From Faucicola tetraodonis (GTDB lineage Bacteria > Pseudomonadota > Gammaproteobacteria > Pseudomonadales > Moraxellaceae), in the NCBI GenBank assembly GCA_032017425.1, contig DALZPW010000003.1: a stretch of DNA of 64,000 nt; one strand, given 5' to 3'. Below are positions 51,779 to 59,824 of this stretch, piece after piece (the stretch's first letter is position 1; every line of letters starts with the position of its first letter). The notes under the pieces were generated by a model. It was given only the letters and a program-made list of their open reading frames with translations, searched no databases and had not been told where the DNA came from. Position numbers and translations under genes: made by a program.

Positions 51779-53716
51779 ATGCGTTATACCTGTCAGACAT
51801 CACCACGTTTTATCAAAAAGCCATTTTTTAATATCCATCCAATCACGCAAAGCGTTTTGGTAATTATTGGCATGTCCATGACTGGTGTTAGCGCTCATGC
51901 AGCGGCTAGCGAAGCTGCTAATGGCGAAGCTGAAACGACTTTGCCGAGCCTTACTTTTACCACCACAGCAACCAAAACGCCGACGCTTGTCAAGAATACC
52001 ATCGCCCAAACCACCGTGATTGATGAAGAACAATTACAACGTTATCGCGGTCAAAGCGTGATAGATGTACTTCGTGGACAAGGTGGCATATATGTTACTC
52101 AAAATGGTGGGGATGGTGCGAGCAGTGGTGTCAGATTGCGTGGTTACTCCAATAGTCAAGTCTTAGTATTAATCGATGGGATTCGTTACAGCTCTGCAAC
52201 CGCAGGTGGAGCAGCATTATCGCTGTTACCAGTCGACCAAATCGATAGAATAGAAATAGTTTATGGTGCTTCTGGCTCAAGTCTTTATGGCTCAGATGCG
52301 ATGGGCGGCGTGATTCAAGTCTTTACTAAAGGTCAAAACGCCCAACAGTCTAATGTCGCATTGACTGTTGGCGGCGGCACAGAAAACAGCTATAAAGGGC
52401 AAATTACAGGACAACTGGTTAATTCTGCAACGACTTTAAGCCTTTCTACGGGTTATGAAAAGACCAATGGCATTGACGCGACGAAACCTTACGCTCAGTT
52501 CGGCATACATCATGCTGACAAAGACGGTTTTGAGTCCAAAAACGCAAGTTTGGTCGCCAAGCATAAAGTCAATGACAATGTTGAAATTGGAGCAACAGGA
52601 TTATTTGCAAAATCCACTACAGATATTGATAGTGGTTCAGAAGTGCCAAACGCGTATGCTGACCAAAAAAACGCGGCTGTCTCAGCTTTTGCCGATTATC
52701 AACAAGATAAACTGTCTGCAAATATTAAATATGGTCAAAGTTATGATAAATCTACCACGTATGATGGTGCAGATTGGCAAACAGGTCGCCTAGACGATGT
52801 AATCAATACGACTCAGAAACAAGTAACCATACAGCTTGGCTATCAGTTGCCACTCGGTAAGCTTATCGGTGGTTATGAGAATTTAAAACAAGAAGTTGAT
52901 AGCTCTAATGATTATGACGTGACTCACCGCACTATCAACAGTGAGTTTTTGGGATATCAGCTCGCTCAAGATAAATATGATGTGCAATTAAATGTGCGTC
53001 ACGATGATAACTCACAATTTGATAGCAAGACCACCTACAATGTGGGCGGTGCGTATCGTCTTAGCCCCAACACTCGCATTGGTGCATCATACGCAACCAA
53101 TTTTCGTGCCCCCACATTCAACGATTTGTATTGGCCAGGCTCAGAAAATCCCAACTTAAAACCTGAAACCAGCAAAAATGCAGAAATCTTTATTGAAAAC
53201 AGCAATCATCATCAACACACACGCGTAACAGCCTACCAATCTAAATTTACCGATAAATTAGCTTGGGTAACCACCGACCCACTTACTTATGCAGGTCAAA
53301 TGCAAAATATAGATAAAGCGGATATTAACGGTATTTCGTTAACCAGTGACTGGCAGTTAAATAATACTTTATTTGGTCTAGGTTATGATTATCTAGATAC
53401 TGAAGATAAAAAAACGGGCAAAGAATTAATTTATCAACCCAATAACAAAGGTATTGTTTACCTAGGCTATCAACAGCCAAAATATGACATTCGAACGGAG
53501 GTACAATACGTCGGAGAGCGTTATCGTGATGCCAACAATTCACAAACTCTAGACAGCTACACCTTGTTGAACCTGACTGGGAATTATTATGTCAGTCCCA
53601 ACCTAACCATTAGCAGTCGTCTTAATAATCTCACAGATAAAGATTATGAGACCGTTTATGGCTACCGCCAAAAAGGCATTAATTCATTCGTCTCACTAAC
53701 CTACCAATGGTTCTAA
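51779..53716 (+). CDS. BtuB-like TonB-dependent outer-membrane receptor
   Basis: Outer-membrane beta-barrel transporter of about 645 residues. A signal peptide is present (hydrophobic SVLVIIGMSMTGVSAHA, cut near 42). The TonB box region is SLTFTTTATK, the plug domain covers about 55-190 (VLVLIDGIRYSS, YGSDAMGGVIQVF), and a 22-strand barrel ends in FVSLTYQWF with terminal aromatic. Plug and barrel resemble cobalamin receptor BtuB, but B12 specificity is not proven: no btuCDF genes or cobalamin riboswitch lie nearby. Start at ATG 51779; a TTG four codons earlier is in frame. The ribosome site is weak. Confidence 0.88.
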   Translation: MRYTCQTSPRFIKKPFFNIHPITQSVLVIIGMSMTGVSAHAAASEAANGEAETTLPSLTFTTTATKTPTLVKNTIAQTTVIDEEQLQRYRGQSVIDVLRGQGGIYVTQNGGDGASSGVRLRGYSNSQVLVLIDGIRYSSATAGGAALSLLPVDQIDRIEIVYGASGSSLYGSDAMGGVIQVFTKGQNAQQSNVALTVGGGTENSYKGQITGQLVNSATTLSLSTGYEKTNGIDATKPYAQFGIHHADKDGFESKNASLVAKHKVNDNVEIGATGLFAKSTTDIDSGSEVPNAYADQKNAAVSAFADYQQDKLSANIKYGQSYDKSTTYDGADWQTGRLDDVINTTQKQVTIQLGYQLPLGKLIGGYENLKQEVDSSNDYDVTHRTINSEFLGYQLAQDKYDVQLNVRHDDNSQFDSKTTYNVGGAYRLSPNTRIGASYATNFRAPTFNDLYWPGSENPNLKPETSKNAEIFIENSNHHQHTRVTAYQSKFTDKLAWVTTDPLTYAGQMQNIDKADINGISLTSDWQLNNTLFGLGYDYLDTEDKKTGKELIYQPNNKGIVYLGYQQPKYDIRTEVQYVGERYRDANNSQTLDSYTLLNLTGNYYVSPNLTISSRLNNLTDKDYETVYGYRQKGINSFVSLTYQWF

Positions 53717-53740
53717 ATTTTTATAGCTACAGTACATCAA

Positions 53741-53768
53741 AGGGCATAGATTTTATGCCCTTTTTTTA
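53741..53768 (+). terminator. Intrinsic terminator after the TonB receptor gene
   Basis: AGGGCATA / TATGCCCT stem with a 5-nt loop and seven T, 24 bp after the stop. Confidence 0.9.
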
Positions 53769-54001
53769 TATGTCTTTTTTTAGCAATTAGGCTTTAACTT
53801 TTGCACTATTTTGGTTCAAAATATATCATACTATGATTAGCAGGTTGCTATAAATGAGTGATTTTTTAATATCAAATGACTGATTTGCTGCCCATCACTC
53901 TAATTATTTATCTGTTGTGAAAATAATCCAAAAATTATTCAATAGTTTGTTGGCATTTAAATTGCACTTTAACCATTGCTCAAATTTGTGGTAGTTATCC
54001 A

Positions 54002-55258
54002 ATGACCCATCCTACTTTTTTACATAGCCTTGAATCCAACCAGACCCTGTTTGATGATATGTTCAACAACCTACTATCAGGGTTAATTGTCGCTGACAGC
54101 AACTACGAGTGCGTCTATATCAACGCGACGGCTGAGCAGATTTTGTCAGTTAGTCAGCAGCATTTACTTCATAAAAATGTTATCGATATTTTAACCCCCG
54201 CAAACTATGAAAAATTACTAACGCAAGCACCAGAGCAATCGCATACGGATGATGACCCGATAACCCATAAAAAAACCAAGGCACAGGTTAAATTGGCGCT
54301 GCAAAACCAATTTGAACATACTAAAAAAATGTACCAAGCATTCATCCATCATGATTGCACCATTTTGGGGCTAAGTACTCAAGGGATTGGTGCACCATTA
54401 TTGGTCGATTATGGGGTTTCCCCGTTAGAAACCGCTGCGGGTTTTTTCTATTTGATCGAAATTTGGGCAAAAGATCGCGAAAGTCGTATTCAACAAGAAC
54501 AATATCAAAATCACCAACATTTGATAACCCGCCAAATGATTCGCAGTATGGCACACGAGGTCAAAAACCCTTTAGCAGGCATCCTTGGGGCAAGCCAACT
54601 GCTTGAGAAGAATTTTAATCAAATCATGAAATCTGATGGGATTGTGCGCTATATTAACGACACCCAGGCGCAAAAGGTCGCCAATTATCTCAGTATCATC
54701 ATGGATGAGACCAGACGACTCAACAACTTGGTGACCCAATTGCTGGGCGCGCCAAATTTGCCCAACTGGCAAGTAATCAACGTGCATGAGCCCCTGCAGC
54801 ATGTGCTAACGTTGGCAGAAATACAAAACCCCAATATTAGTCTAGTCAGAGACTTTGATTTATCGTTGCCAGAAATCACCGCTGATAAAGACCAGCTTGT
54901 ACAAGTATTTATGAATATCGTCAATAATGCGATACAAGCGCTCAATGAAAACGACATTGTGTCGCCTGTCATCACGGTAAAGACCCGTATTCAGCACCAA
55001 CAAACCATTGGCGATATACGACATAAAAGCGTCTTGCGCGTTGATTTTATTGATAATGGCTTGGGCATTGATAGTGAGTTGTTACCGCAAATTTTTTATC
55101 CTTTGGTCACAGGACGCGCCAATGGTACAGGATTGGGACTGGCACTTGCTCATGACATTATTCAGCGCCATCAAGGGCAAATCAGTGTGACCTCTCAGCC
55201 AGGTGAAACCCTGTTTACGATTTTTTTACCTTGGCAAATTCGGCAAATAACCAAATGA
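54002..55258 (+). CDS. ntrB: Nitrogen regulation sensor kinase NtrB
   Basis: Soluble histidine kinase/phosphatase of 418 residues that phosphorylates NtrC under nitrogen limitation, normally controlled by PII. A PAS domain covers residues 15-130 (NLLSGLIVADSNYECVYIN). The H-box is SMAHEVKNPLAGILG with H185. The ATP domain shows the N-box VNNAIQAL, the G1 box DNGLGI and the G2 box GTGLGLALAH. All catalytic motifs are intact, and no membrane segment is seen. glnA is not adjacent. It is followed 84 bp later by ntrC. Confidence 0.95.
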   Translation: MTHPTFLHSLESNQTLFDDMFNNLLSGLIVADSNYECVYINATAEQILSVSQQHLLHKNVIDILTPANYEKLLTQAPEQSHTDDDPITHKKTKAQVKLALQNQFEHTKKMYQAFIHHDCTILGLSTQGIGAPLLVDYGVSPLETAAGFFYLIEIWAKDRESRIQQEQYQNHQHLITRQMIRSMAHEVKNPLAGILGASQLLEKNFNQIMKSDGIVRYINDTQAQKVANYLSIIMDETRRLNNLVTQLLGAPNLPNWQVINVHEPLQHVLTLAEIQNPNISLVRDFDLSLPEITADKDQLVQVFMNIVNNAIQALNENDIVSPVITVKTRIQHQQTIGDIRHKSVLRVDFIDNGLGIDSELLPQIFYPLVTGRANGTGLGLALAHDIIQRHQGQISVTSQPGETLFTIFLPWQIRQITK

Positions 55259-55342
55259 TAGTTTAAGCGTGGTACACCACAGCATCATGACTGATCGGCT
55301 ATGAATTTTTAAATACTACAGTTTCCCATATAGGGTTTTTAT

Positions 55343-57115
55343 ATGACTTATACCAATAATAAAACGCCAACCACCGAGCCTATTGTTTGGGTCATCGATG
55401 ACGACCAAGCGTTACGTATGATTTTAGAAGATACGCTGACAGATAGTGGGTTTCAAGTGCAAACCTTTGGCAATGCGCAATCGGCGTGGCGGCTGCTACA
55501 AGATAGTGGGCAAGACAGTCAACCGAAGAGTGACAATAGTGCCTCCTTACCAAGCATCATCGTCACCGATATTCGAATGCCGATGATGAATGGCTTGGAC
55601 TTTAGCAGTAAAATCAAACAAGCCTTTGCACAAATTCCTGTCATCATTATGACCGCACATGCCGATGTGCAATCTGCGGTGGATAGCTATCAATCAGGCG
55701 CGTTTGATTACTTACCCAAGCCGTTTGAGTTGGATGATGCCATTGCCATGGTGAAAAAAGCTTGCCTGCAAAGCCAGGCAAACCAAACACAAAAGCGCAG
55801 TAAGTCTGAGAACTACAACGACTCTCTGATTCGTGATGCACAACAGCCGCCAACTGAACCCGTGGCAGCCGAGCCAGAAAAAACCACCACCAACCCATCG
55901 GGCATCATCGGGCAATCGATTGCCATGCAAAAAGTATTTCGTGCGATTGGTCGCTTGTCGCATATGCCGATGACAGTACTCATCACCGGCGAATCGGGTA
56001 CGGGTAAAGAGCTGATTGCCAGTGCCTTACACGAACATTCGCCACGCAAATCCAAACCATTTATCGCGCTCAATATGGCGGCGATTCCGCATGATTTGAT
56101 TGAAGCTGAACTATTTGGTCATGAAAAAGGCGCGTTTACGGGTGCGACTACCACGCGCCAAGGGCGTTTTGAGCAGGCGCATGGTGGCACTTTGTTTTTG
56201 GATGAAATCGGCGATATGCCTTTACCGACCCAGACGCGTTTGCTGCGCGTCTTAGCAAATGGTGAGTTTTACCGTGTCGGTGGTCTCAAACCCATTAAAG
56301 TCGATGTACGTATCATCGCAGCGACCCATCAAAACTTAGAAACCCTTGTGCAGCAAGGCAAGTTTCGTGAAGATTTGTTTTATCGGCTCAATGTCATTCG
56401 ACTGGCGCTACCTTCCCTACGTGAGCGCCGCGAAGACATTCCGCTGTTAATCGATTTTTTTATGCAAAATATTGCCAAAAGCATGCATACCTCGACCAAA
56501 ACTATCACGCCGTCTGCCATGCATATTTTGCAAAGCTATCCTTGGCAAGGTAACGTGCGTCAACTTGAAAATACCTGCCGCTGGCTCAGTGTGATGACAA
56601 CAGGGCAAACCATTCAGCCCAGTGATTTGCCACCCGAGATTTTACAAGCGTTTGAATCGCAAGATAGTACGCCTATAACTACACGTGAGCCCAATACACA
56701 TAAGACACATAACTATCAGCACGACACTCAGTTTGAGGCACCTGCTAGCAAACATCTGTCATCTTTGCCAGCTCGCAGTGACAGCCCCAGTGTTAATCTC
56801 AGTCCCCATTCGAGTGAGCTACCAACGCCTTTGCCTACTACGACGGTCGTACCGACCTTACCTGCACCACAAGCTGGCGCAACTGCAGATTGGATCACGC
56901 CACTGCAAGTCTGGGCACAGCAAGCACTGGCTGAAGGACAGTATGACATTTTGCAAACCGCTTATCCGATGTTTGAGAAATGTTTGCTCGAAGTGGCACT
57001 TGCCCATACTGCTCAGCATAAAGGACAAGCGGCTGACCTACTCGGTTGGGGGCGCAATACCGTGACCCGAAAATACCAGCAGTTGATTGAAGGCAGACCC
57101 GTTAAGCCATCATGA
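55343..57115 (+). CDS. ntrC: Nitrogen response regulator NtrC
   Basis: Sigma-54 activator, 590 residues against about 470 in E. coli. The receiver domain has D76 as phosphoacceptor (VTDIRMPMMNG). The AAA+ domain starts near 190, with Walker A GESGTGKE near 216, the sigma-54 contact loop GAFTGA near 264 and Walker B GGTLFLDEIGD. The C-terminal Fis-type HTH is AADLLGWGRNTVTRKYQQL near the end. The extra length lies in two low-complexity linkers: 130-185 after the receiver, and 440-530 rich in Pro, Ser and Thr before the HTH. Its last four bases overlap the kinase gene start. Confidence 0.95.
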   Translation: MTYTNNKTPTTEPIVWVIDDDQALRMILEDTLTDSGFQVQTFGNAQSAWRLLQDSGQDSQPKSDNSASLPSIIVTDIRMPMMNGLDFSSKIKQAFAQIPVIIMTAHADVQSAVDSYQSGAFDYLPKPFELDDAIAMVKKACLQSQANQTQKRSKSENYNDSLIRDAQQPPTEPVAAEPEKTTTNPSGIIGQSIAMQKVFRAIGRLSHMPMTVLITGESGTGKELIASALHEHSPRKSKPFIALNMAAIPHDLIEAELFGHEKGAFTGATTTRQGRFEQAHGGTLFLDEIGDMPLPTQTRLLRVLANGEFYRVGGLKPIKVDVRIIAATHQNLETLVQQGKFREDLFYRLNVIRLALPSLRERREDIPLLIDFFMQNIAKSMHTSTKTITPSAMHILQSYPWQGNVRQLENTCRWLSVMTTGQTIQPSDLPPEILQAFESQDSTPITTREPNTHKTHNYQHDTQFEAPASKHLSSLPARSDSPSVNLSPHSSELPTPLPTTTVVPTLPAPQAGATADWITPLQVWAQQALAEGQYDILQTAYPMFEKCLLEVALAHTAQHKGQAADLLGWGRNTVTRKYQQLIEGRPVKPS

Positions 57116-58095
57116 TTGAGACAAGGTCAATTCACAAAGTACTGGTTATCATAAAAAATGGCTGTCAGTCGCTCGTTACTGACTTACAGCCACTATCACC
57201 TTCAAATCCACTCAACCATACCGAGCTTTGGTACGGGGTATGGCATTCAACTCACTCCCCGCCTACTGCCGTTGTCGTTAAACAATTACTACCTCACTTT
57301 AATGCAACCAATCTCGCCCATTTTGAGCAAGAAATTAACGCCCTTCATCATTGCCAAAGCCTAGCGATTGACAGCACCCATCATACAAGCGGTATTCCCA
57401 CGCTGTATGCTTCAAACCTTCTACCCGATACCCTCATCTTTGACCAACAGCAGCCGCAGCAATCTGTTAGTCCGTGTCTAGTCATGTCGTATCATCCAGG
57501 GGAGACGTTAAAATCCTTGCTGTATGCGCATGCTAAATTGCCAATACTTAATCTTCCGCAAAAAATGACCATTTTTTTACATAGTTGCCAAGTGGTCAAC
57601 CGTTTGCATCAATTTGGGCTGATGCATTTGGATCTCAAACCCGCCAACTTTATTGTAAAACCCAATCTTGAAGTGGTGTTAATTGATTTTGGTCTGAGTG
57701 ATTTTAGTTTTAGTGATATTGGTCTTGGCAATGCTATGGGGAAAAATGCCTCACTGAACTGCAAAACTTACACCGCTGGTACACCCGCCTATATGAGTCC
57801 TGAGCAATTCACAGGACAGACTGTTGACAAGTTTAGCGACTACTATAGTTTGGGGGTGATATGGTACGAATTATTGATGGGATGTCTGCCTTTTATGGCA
57901 GATGATTATCCTGGTTGGGCAATCGCGCATCGCCAACAGCCCGTGCCTTTTTTATGCCCAAATCATCAGTTATCAGAATTTGCTTGCCAAGCTTGCCAGC
58001 CTTTTATTGACAAGCTGCTGGCAAAACGCGTGGAAAACCGTATTAGTAACTTGGCAGATATTATCAATGCGCTAAAAATTTTACTTAACCAATAA
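57112..58095 (+). CDS. Hanks-type serine/threonine kinase
   Basis: Soluble bacterial protein kinase of 327 residues, with no C-terminal membrane segment. The VAVK-like Lys is K57 (AVVVKQLL), with the alpha-C Glu in FEQEINALHH. The catalytic loop is MHLDLKPANF near residue 171, DFG is in VLIDFGLSD near 190, and the activation segment is AGTPAYMSPEQF near 222. The Gly-rich loop is poorly formed (LWYGVWHS), but the other motifs argue for an active enzyme. The ATG overlaps the ntrC stop (ATGA), so it is translationally coupled to ntrC. It may modify NtrC or another nitrogen-control target; that is inference from position. Confidence 0.88.
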   Translation: MIETRSIHKVLVIIKNGCQSLVTDLQPLSPSNPLNHTELWYGVWHSTHSPPTAVVVKQLLPHFNATNLAHFEQEINALHHCQSLAIDSTHHTSGIPTLYASNLLPDTLIFDQQQPQQSVSPCLVMSYHPGETLKSLLYAHAKLPILNLPQKMTIFLHSCQVVNRLHQFGLMHLDLKPANFIVKPNLEVVLIDFGLSDFSFSDIGLGNAMGKNASLNCKTYTAGTPAYMSPEQFTGQTVDKFSDYYSLGVIWYELLMGCLPFMADDYPGWAIAHRQQPVPFLCPNHQLSEFACQACQPFIDKLLAKRVENRISNLADIINALKILLNQ

Positions 58096-58122
58096 AAAAA
58101 TGCGTTTTTTTTAAAAAACCTC

Positions 58123-58150
58123 TTGCCAAAGCGAAAATTTTCTATATAAT
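58123..58150 (+). promoter_or_regulatory. Sigma-70 promoter of tRNA-Leu
   Basis: TTGCCA (58123-58128) and a perfect TATAAT (58145-58150) spaced by 16 bp, placing the RNA start near 58157, about 50 bp before the mature tRNA. Confidence 0.75.
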
Positions 58151-58206
58151 AGCCAACCACAAAGACACTGATACAAATATTGAGTCAACACTTTGAGGCA
58201 ACTCAT

Positions 58207-58291
58207 GGGGCTGTGGCGAAATTGGTAGACGCACTGGATTTAGGTTCCAGCGCCGCGAGGTGTAAGAGTTCGAGTCTCTTCAGCCCCACCA
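58207..58291 (+). tRNA. tRNA-Leu (anticodon UAG)
   Basis: 85-nt class II tRNA. The acceptor GGGGCTG pairs with CAGCCCC, followed by discriminator A and an encoded CCA (58289-58291). The anticodon stem CTGGA / TCCAG encloses the loop TTTAGGT with anticodon TAG (58241-58243), which reads CUN leucine codons. A long variable arm (GCCGCGAGGTGT region) is present, as expected for Leu, and the T-arm is GAGTTCGAGTCTC. It has its own promoter and terminator and is a single-gene unit. Confidence 0.97.
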
Positions 58292-58315
58292 CTCAAATCG
58301 GTATTAGTTAAATTA

Positions 58316-58338
58316 ACCTGCCTCTCGCAGGTTTTTTT
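58316..58338 (+). terminator. Intrinsic terminator after tRNA-Leu
   Basis: ACCTGC / GCAGGT stem with a 5-nt loop and seven T, 25 bp after the tRNA. The T-run abuts the ATG of the small open frame at 58339. Confidence 0.85.
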
Positions 58339-58431
58339 ATGCCTAAAATTCCTGTCTATCTTATCTCACCATTGCTTACTGCCTTACTGTTAGCCAGTAT
58401 GTTGCTCACTGTGTTGCTAAAAATTTTTTAA
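58339..58431 (+). CDS. Possible 30-residue hydrophobic small protein
   Basis: An open frame of 30 codons encodes a peptide beginning MPKIPVY and continuing as an almost purely Leu/Ala/Thr/Ser/Val hydrophobic helix ending LLKIF. This is what one expects of a single-pass membrane microprotein or a type I toxin-like peptide. It begins directly after the tRNA-Leu terminator; AGG of the terminator stem, eight bases upstream, is the only ribosome-site candidate. Expression would therefore need a promoter inside the terminator or read-through. It may equally be chance. Confidence 0.25.
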   Translation: MPKIPVYLISPLLTALLLASMLLTVLLKIF

Positions 58432-58487
58432 CTAATTGCCAACTAGCTACTTTTTAGCTTGCATCTAGTATTAACTGCCCCATCTCT

Positions 58488-58514
58488 ATAGTTAGCTTGT
58501 TTATTGCTAACTAT
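58488..58514. promoter_or_regulatory. Inverted repeat upstream of the AAA ATPase gene
   Basis: ATAGTTAGC / GCTAACTAT, perfect 9-bp arms with a 9-nt spacer, 39 bp before the AAA ATPase ATG. It could be an operator for a dimeric regulator or a leader hairpin. The T-rich stretch after it is short and interrupted, so a terminator is less likely. Confidence 0.5.
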
Positions 58515-58552
58515 GTTAATTTTTCTACTGCCTTTTATAAGCCTATATTCCT

Positions 58553-59704
58553 ATGAAAATTTTACAATCGCCCTATTATCAACCCCGAAAGCTGCTCAGC
58601 GCCTCCTCTGAGCCGCCCTATACCGTTCAACTCATTGAAGACAACCTCCAATACGCTAGCAAATATAACCCTTTTGAGTCGCTACTCGATGATATTTTCC
58701 CTGGGGTGCATGTTGGCAACCATGATATGGTGATTCGTAAAGAGCAGCTCAAAGATTTTGAACGTTGTACCGATTTTACCACCGTCGCCTATTCGCATAA
58801 AAATAATACATTGTATGAGCGTGAAGCTTGTTATTTTCATCCCAAATATGAAGTGTTCATGCTCACCAACGAAGATTTGTCCAATGACTATGACGAATAC
58901 ATCTTTGAATCAGGTCTGTTAAAAGTCGTCAGTATTTACTATATTTCGACCAATCCGCATTCGGCGGCGAGTGTCAAAAACGTGTTTGATGAATACTTGC
59001 AAAAGTATGTATCGCAAGAGGCTAAAGTATCGATTTTACTCAAAGAAGTCCATGGTTTTGTGTTTAAAACCCATCGCATAAAGCCATTTCCCATCAATTT
59101 AGATACCATGTATCACGAGGATTTTCTGCCCGTGCATCAGCATATCAAAGAGTCACTCAATTATGATGGTAAAGGCGTGGTACTGCTGCATGGCGTGGCG
59201 GGCTCAGGTAAAACTAACTATATCAAATGGCTAACCAGCCAAGTGCCTAATAAAAAATTCATCTTTGTGCCCACTACTATGATTGGGTATTTGACCAACC
59301 CTGAATTTATGTCACTATTGGTGGATAACAAAAACTCGGTATTAGTGCTTGAAGACTGTGAAAATTACATTGCCGAGCGTAGCATTGATAACGCCAATAC
59401 CGATGTGGTATCAGCGATTTTGAACATTGCTGATGGTATGCTGTCGGATGTGTTGGAGTGCCAGTTTATCTGTACCTTTAACTCAGATATCTCAAAAATT
59501 GACCCTGCGCTGCTGCGTAAAGGTCGATTGATAGCTGAGTATAAATTCAAAGAACTGTCCGTTGAAAAATCCAACGCGTTTTTGGCATCCATTGATAAAG
59601 CTATCACCGTCAATAAACCGCACTCATTGGCAGAATTAACCAACATGGATCATCTGTCCTATCGAGAGAAACAAGCAGAAAAACCCAAATTTGGTTTTGT
59701 GTAA
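58553..59704 (+). CDS. AAA-family ATPase, BCS1-like core
   Basis: Soluble ATPase of 383 residues. Residues 1-190 are a domain I do not recognise. The AAA core starts near 215: Walker A HGVAGSGKT at about 218-226, Walker B SVLVLEDCE near 262-270, sensor-1 region FICTFNSDIS, and the arginine-finger/second-region motif DPALLRKGRL near 325. The spacing and DPALLRxGR are closest to classical AAA proteins such as BCS1 and FtsH-like unfoldases. No membrane segment or protease domain is present. It is a single gene between tRNA-Leu and clpA. The substrate is unknown. Confidence 0.82.
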   Translation: MKILQSPYYQPRKLLSASSEPPYTVQLIEDNLQYASKYNPFESLLDDIFPGVHVGNHDMVIRKEQLKDFERCTDFTTVAYSHKNNTLYEREACYFHPKYEVFMLTNEDLSNDYDEYIFESGLLKVVSIYYISTNPHSAASVKNVFDEYLQKYVSQEAKVSILLKEVHGFVFKTHRIKPFPINLDTMYHEDFLPVHQHIKESLNYDGKGVVLLHGVAGSGKTNYIKWLTSQVPNKKFIFVPTTMIGYLTNPEFMSLLVDNKNSVLVLEDCENYIAERSIDNANTDVVSAILNIADGMLSDVLECQFICTFNSDISKIDPALLRKGRLIAEYKFKELSVEKSNAFLASIDKAITVNKPHSLAELTNMDHLSYREKQAEKPKFGFV

Positions 59705-59778
59705 TTATTAAGTCTAATTATTAATTATAATCATTAGCGATAGTCATTAAGTATAATCATTAAACATAATTAGCAGGC
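59701..59778. repeat. Six-copy degenerate 13-bp tandem repeat
   Basis: Units GTAATTATTAAGT, CTAATTATTAATT, ATAATCATTAGCG, ATAGTCATTAAGT, ATAATCATTAAAC and ATAATTAGCAGGC run without gaps from the stop codon of the AAA ATPase gene up to the shared terminator. The array fills the whole space between coding sequence and terminator. Function unknown. Confidence 0.85.
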
Positions 59779-59784
59779 ATAAAA

Positions 59785-59813
59785 AAAGGAGCTCGATTGG
59801 CTCCTTTTTTTAT
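59785..59813. terminator. Bidirectional terminator between AAA ATPase and clpA
   Basis: AAAGGAGC / GCTCCTTT stem around a TCGATTG loop, with long A and T flanks. It serves both converging genes. Confidence 0.9.
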
Positions 59814-59824
59814 ACTAGACATTA

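Noticed and set aside
58207..59704. Integrated element at tRNA-Leu carrying the AAA ATPase
   Set aside because: No integrase and no duplicate of the tRNA 3' end downstream were seen; the ATPase gene composition does not stand out.
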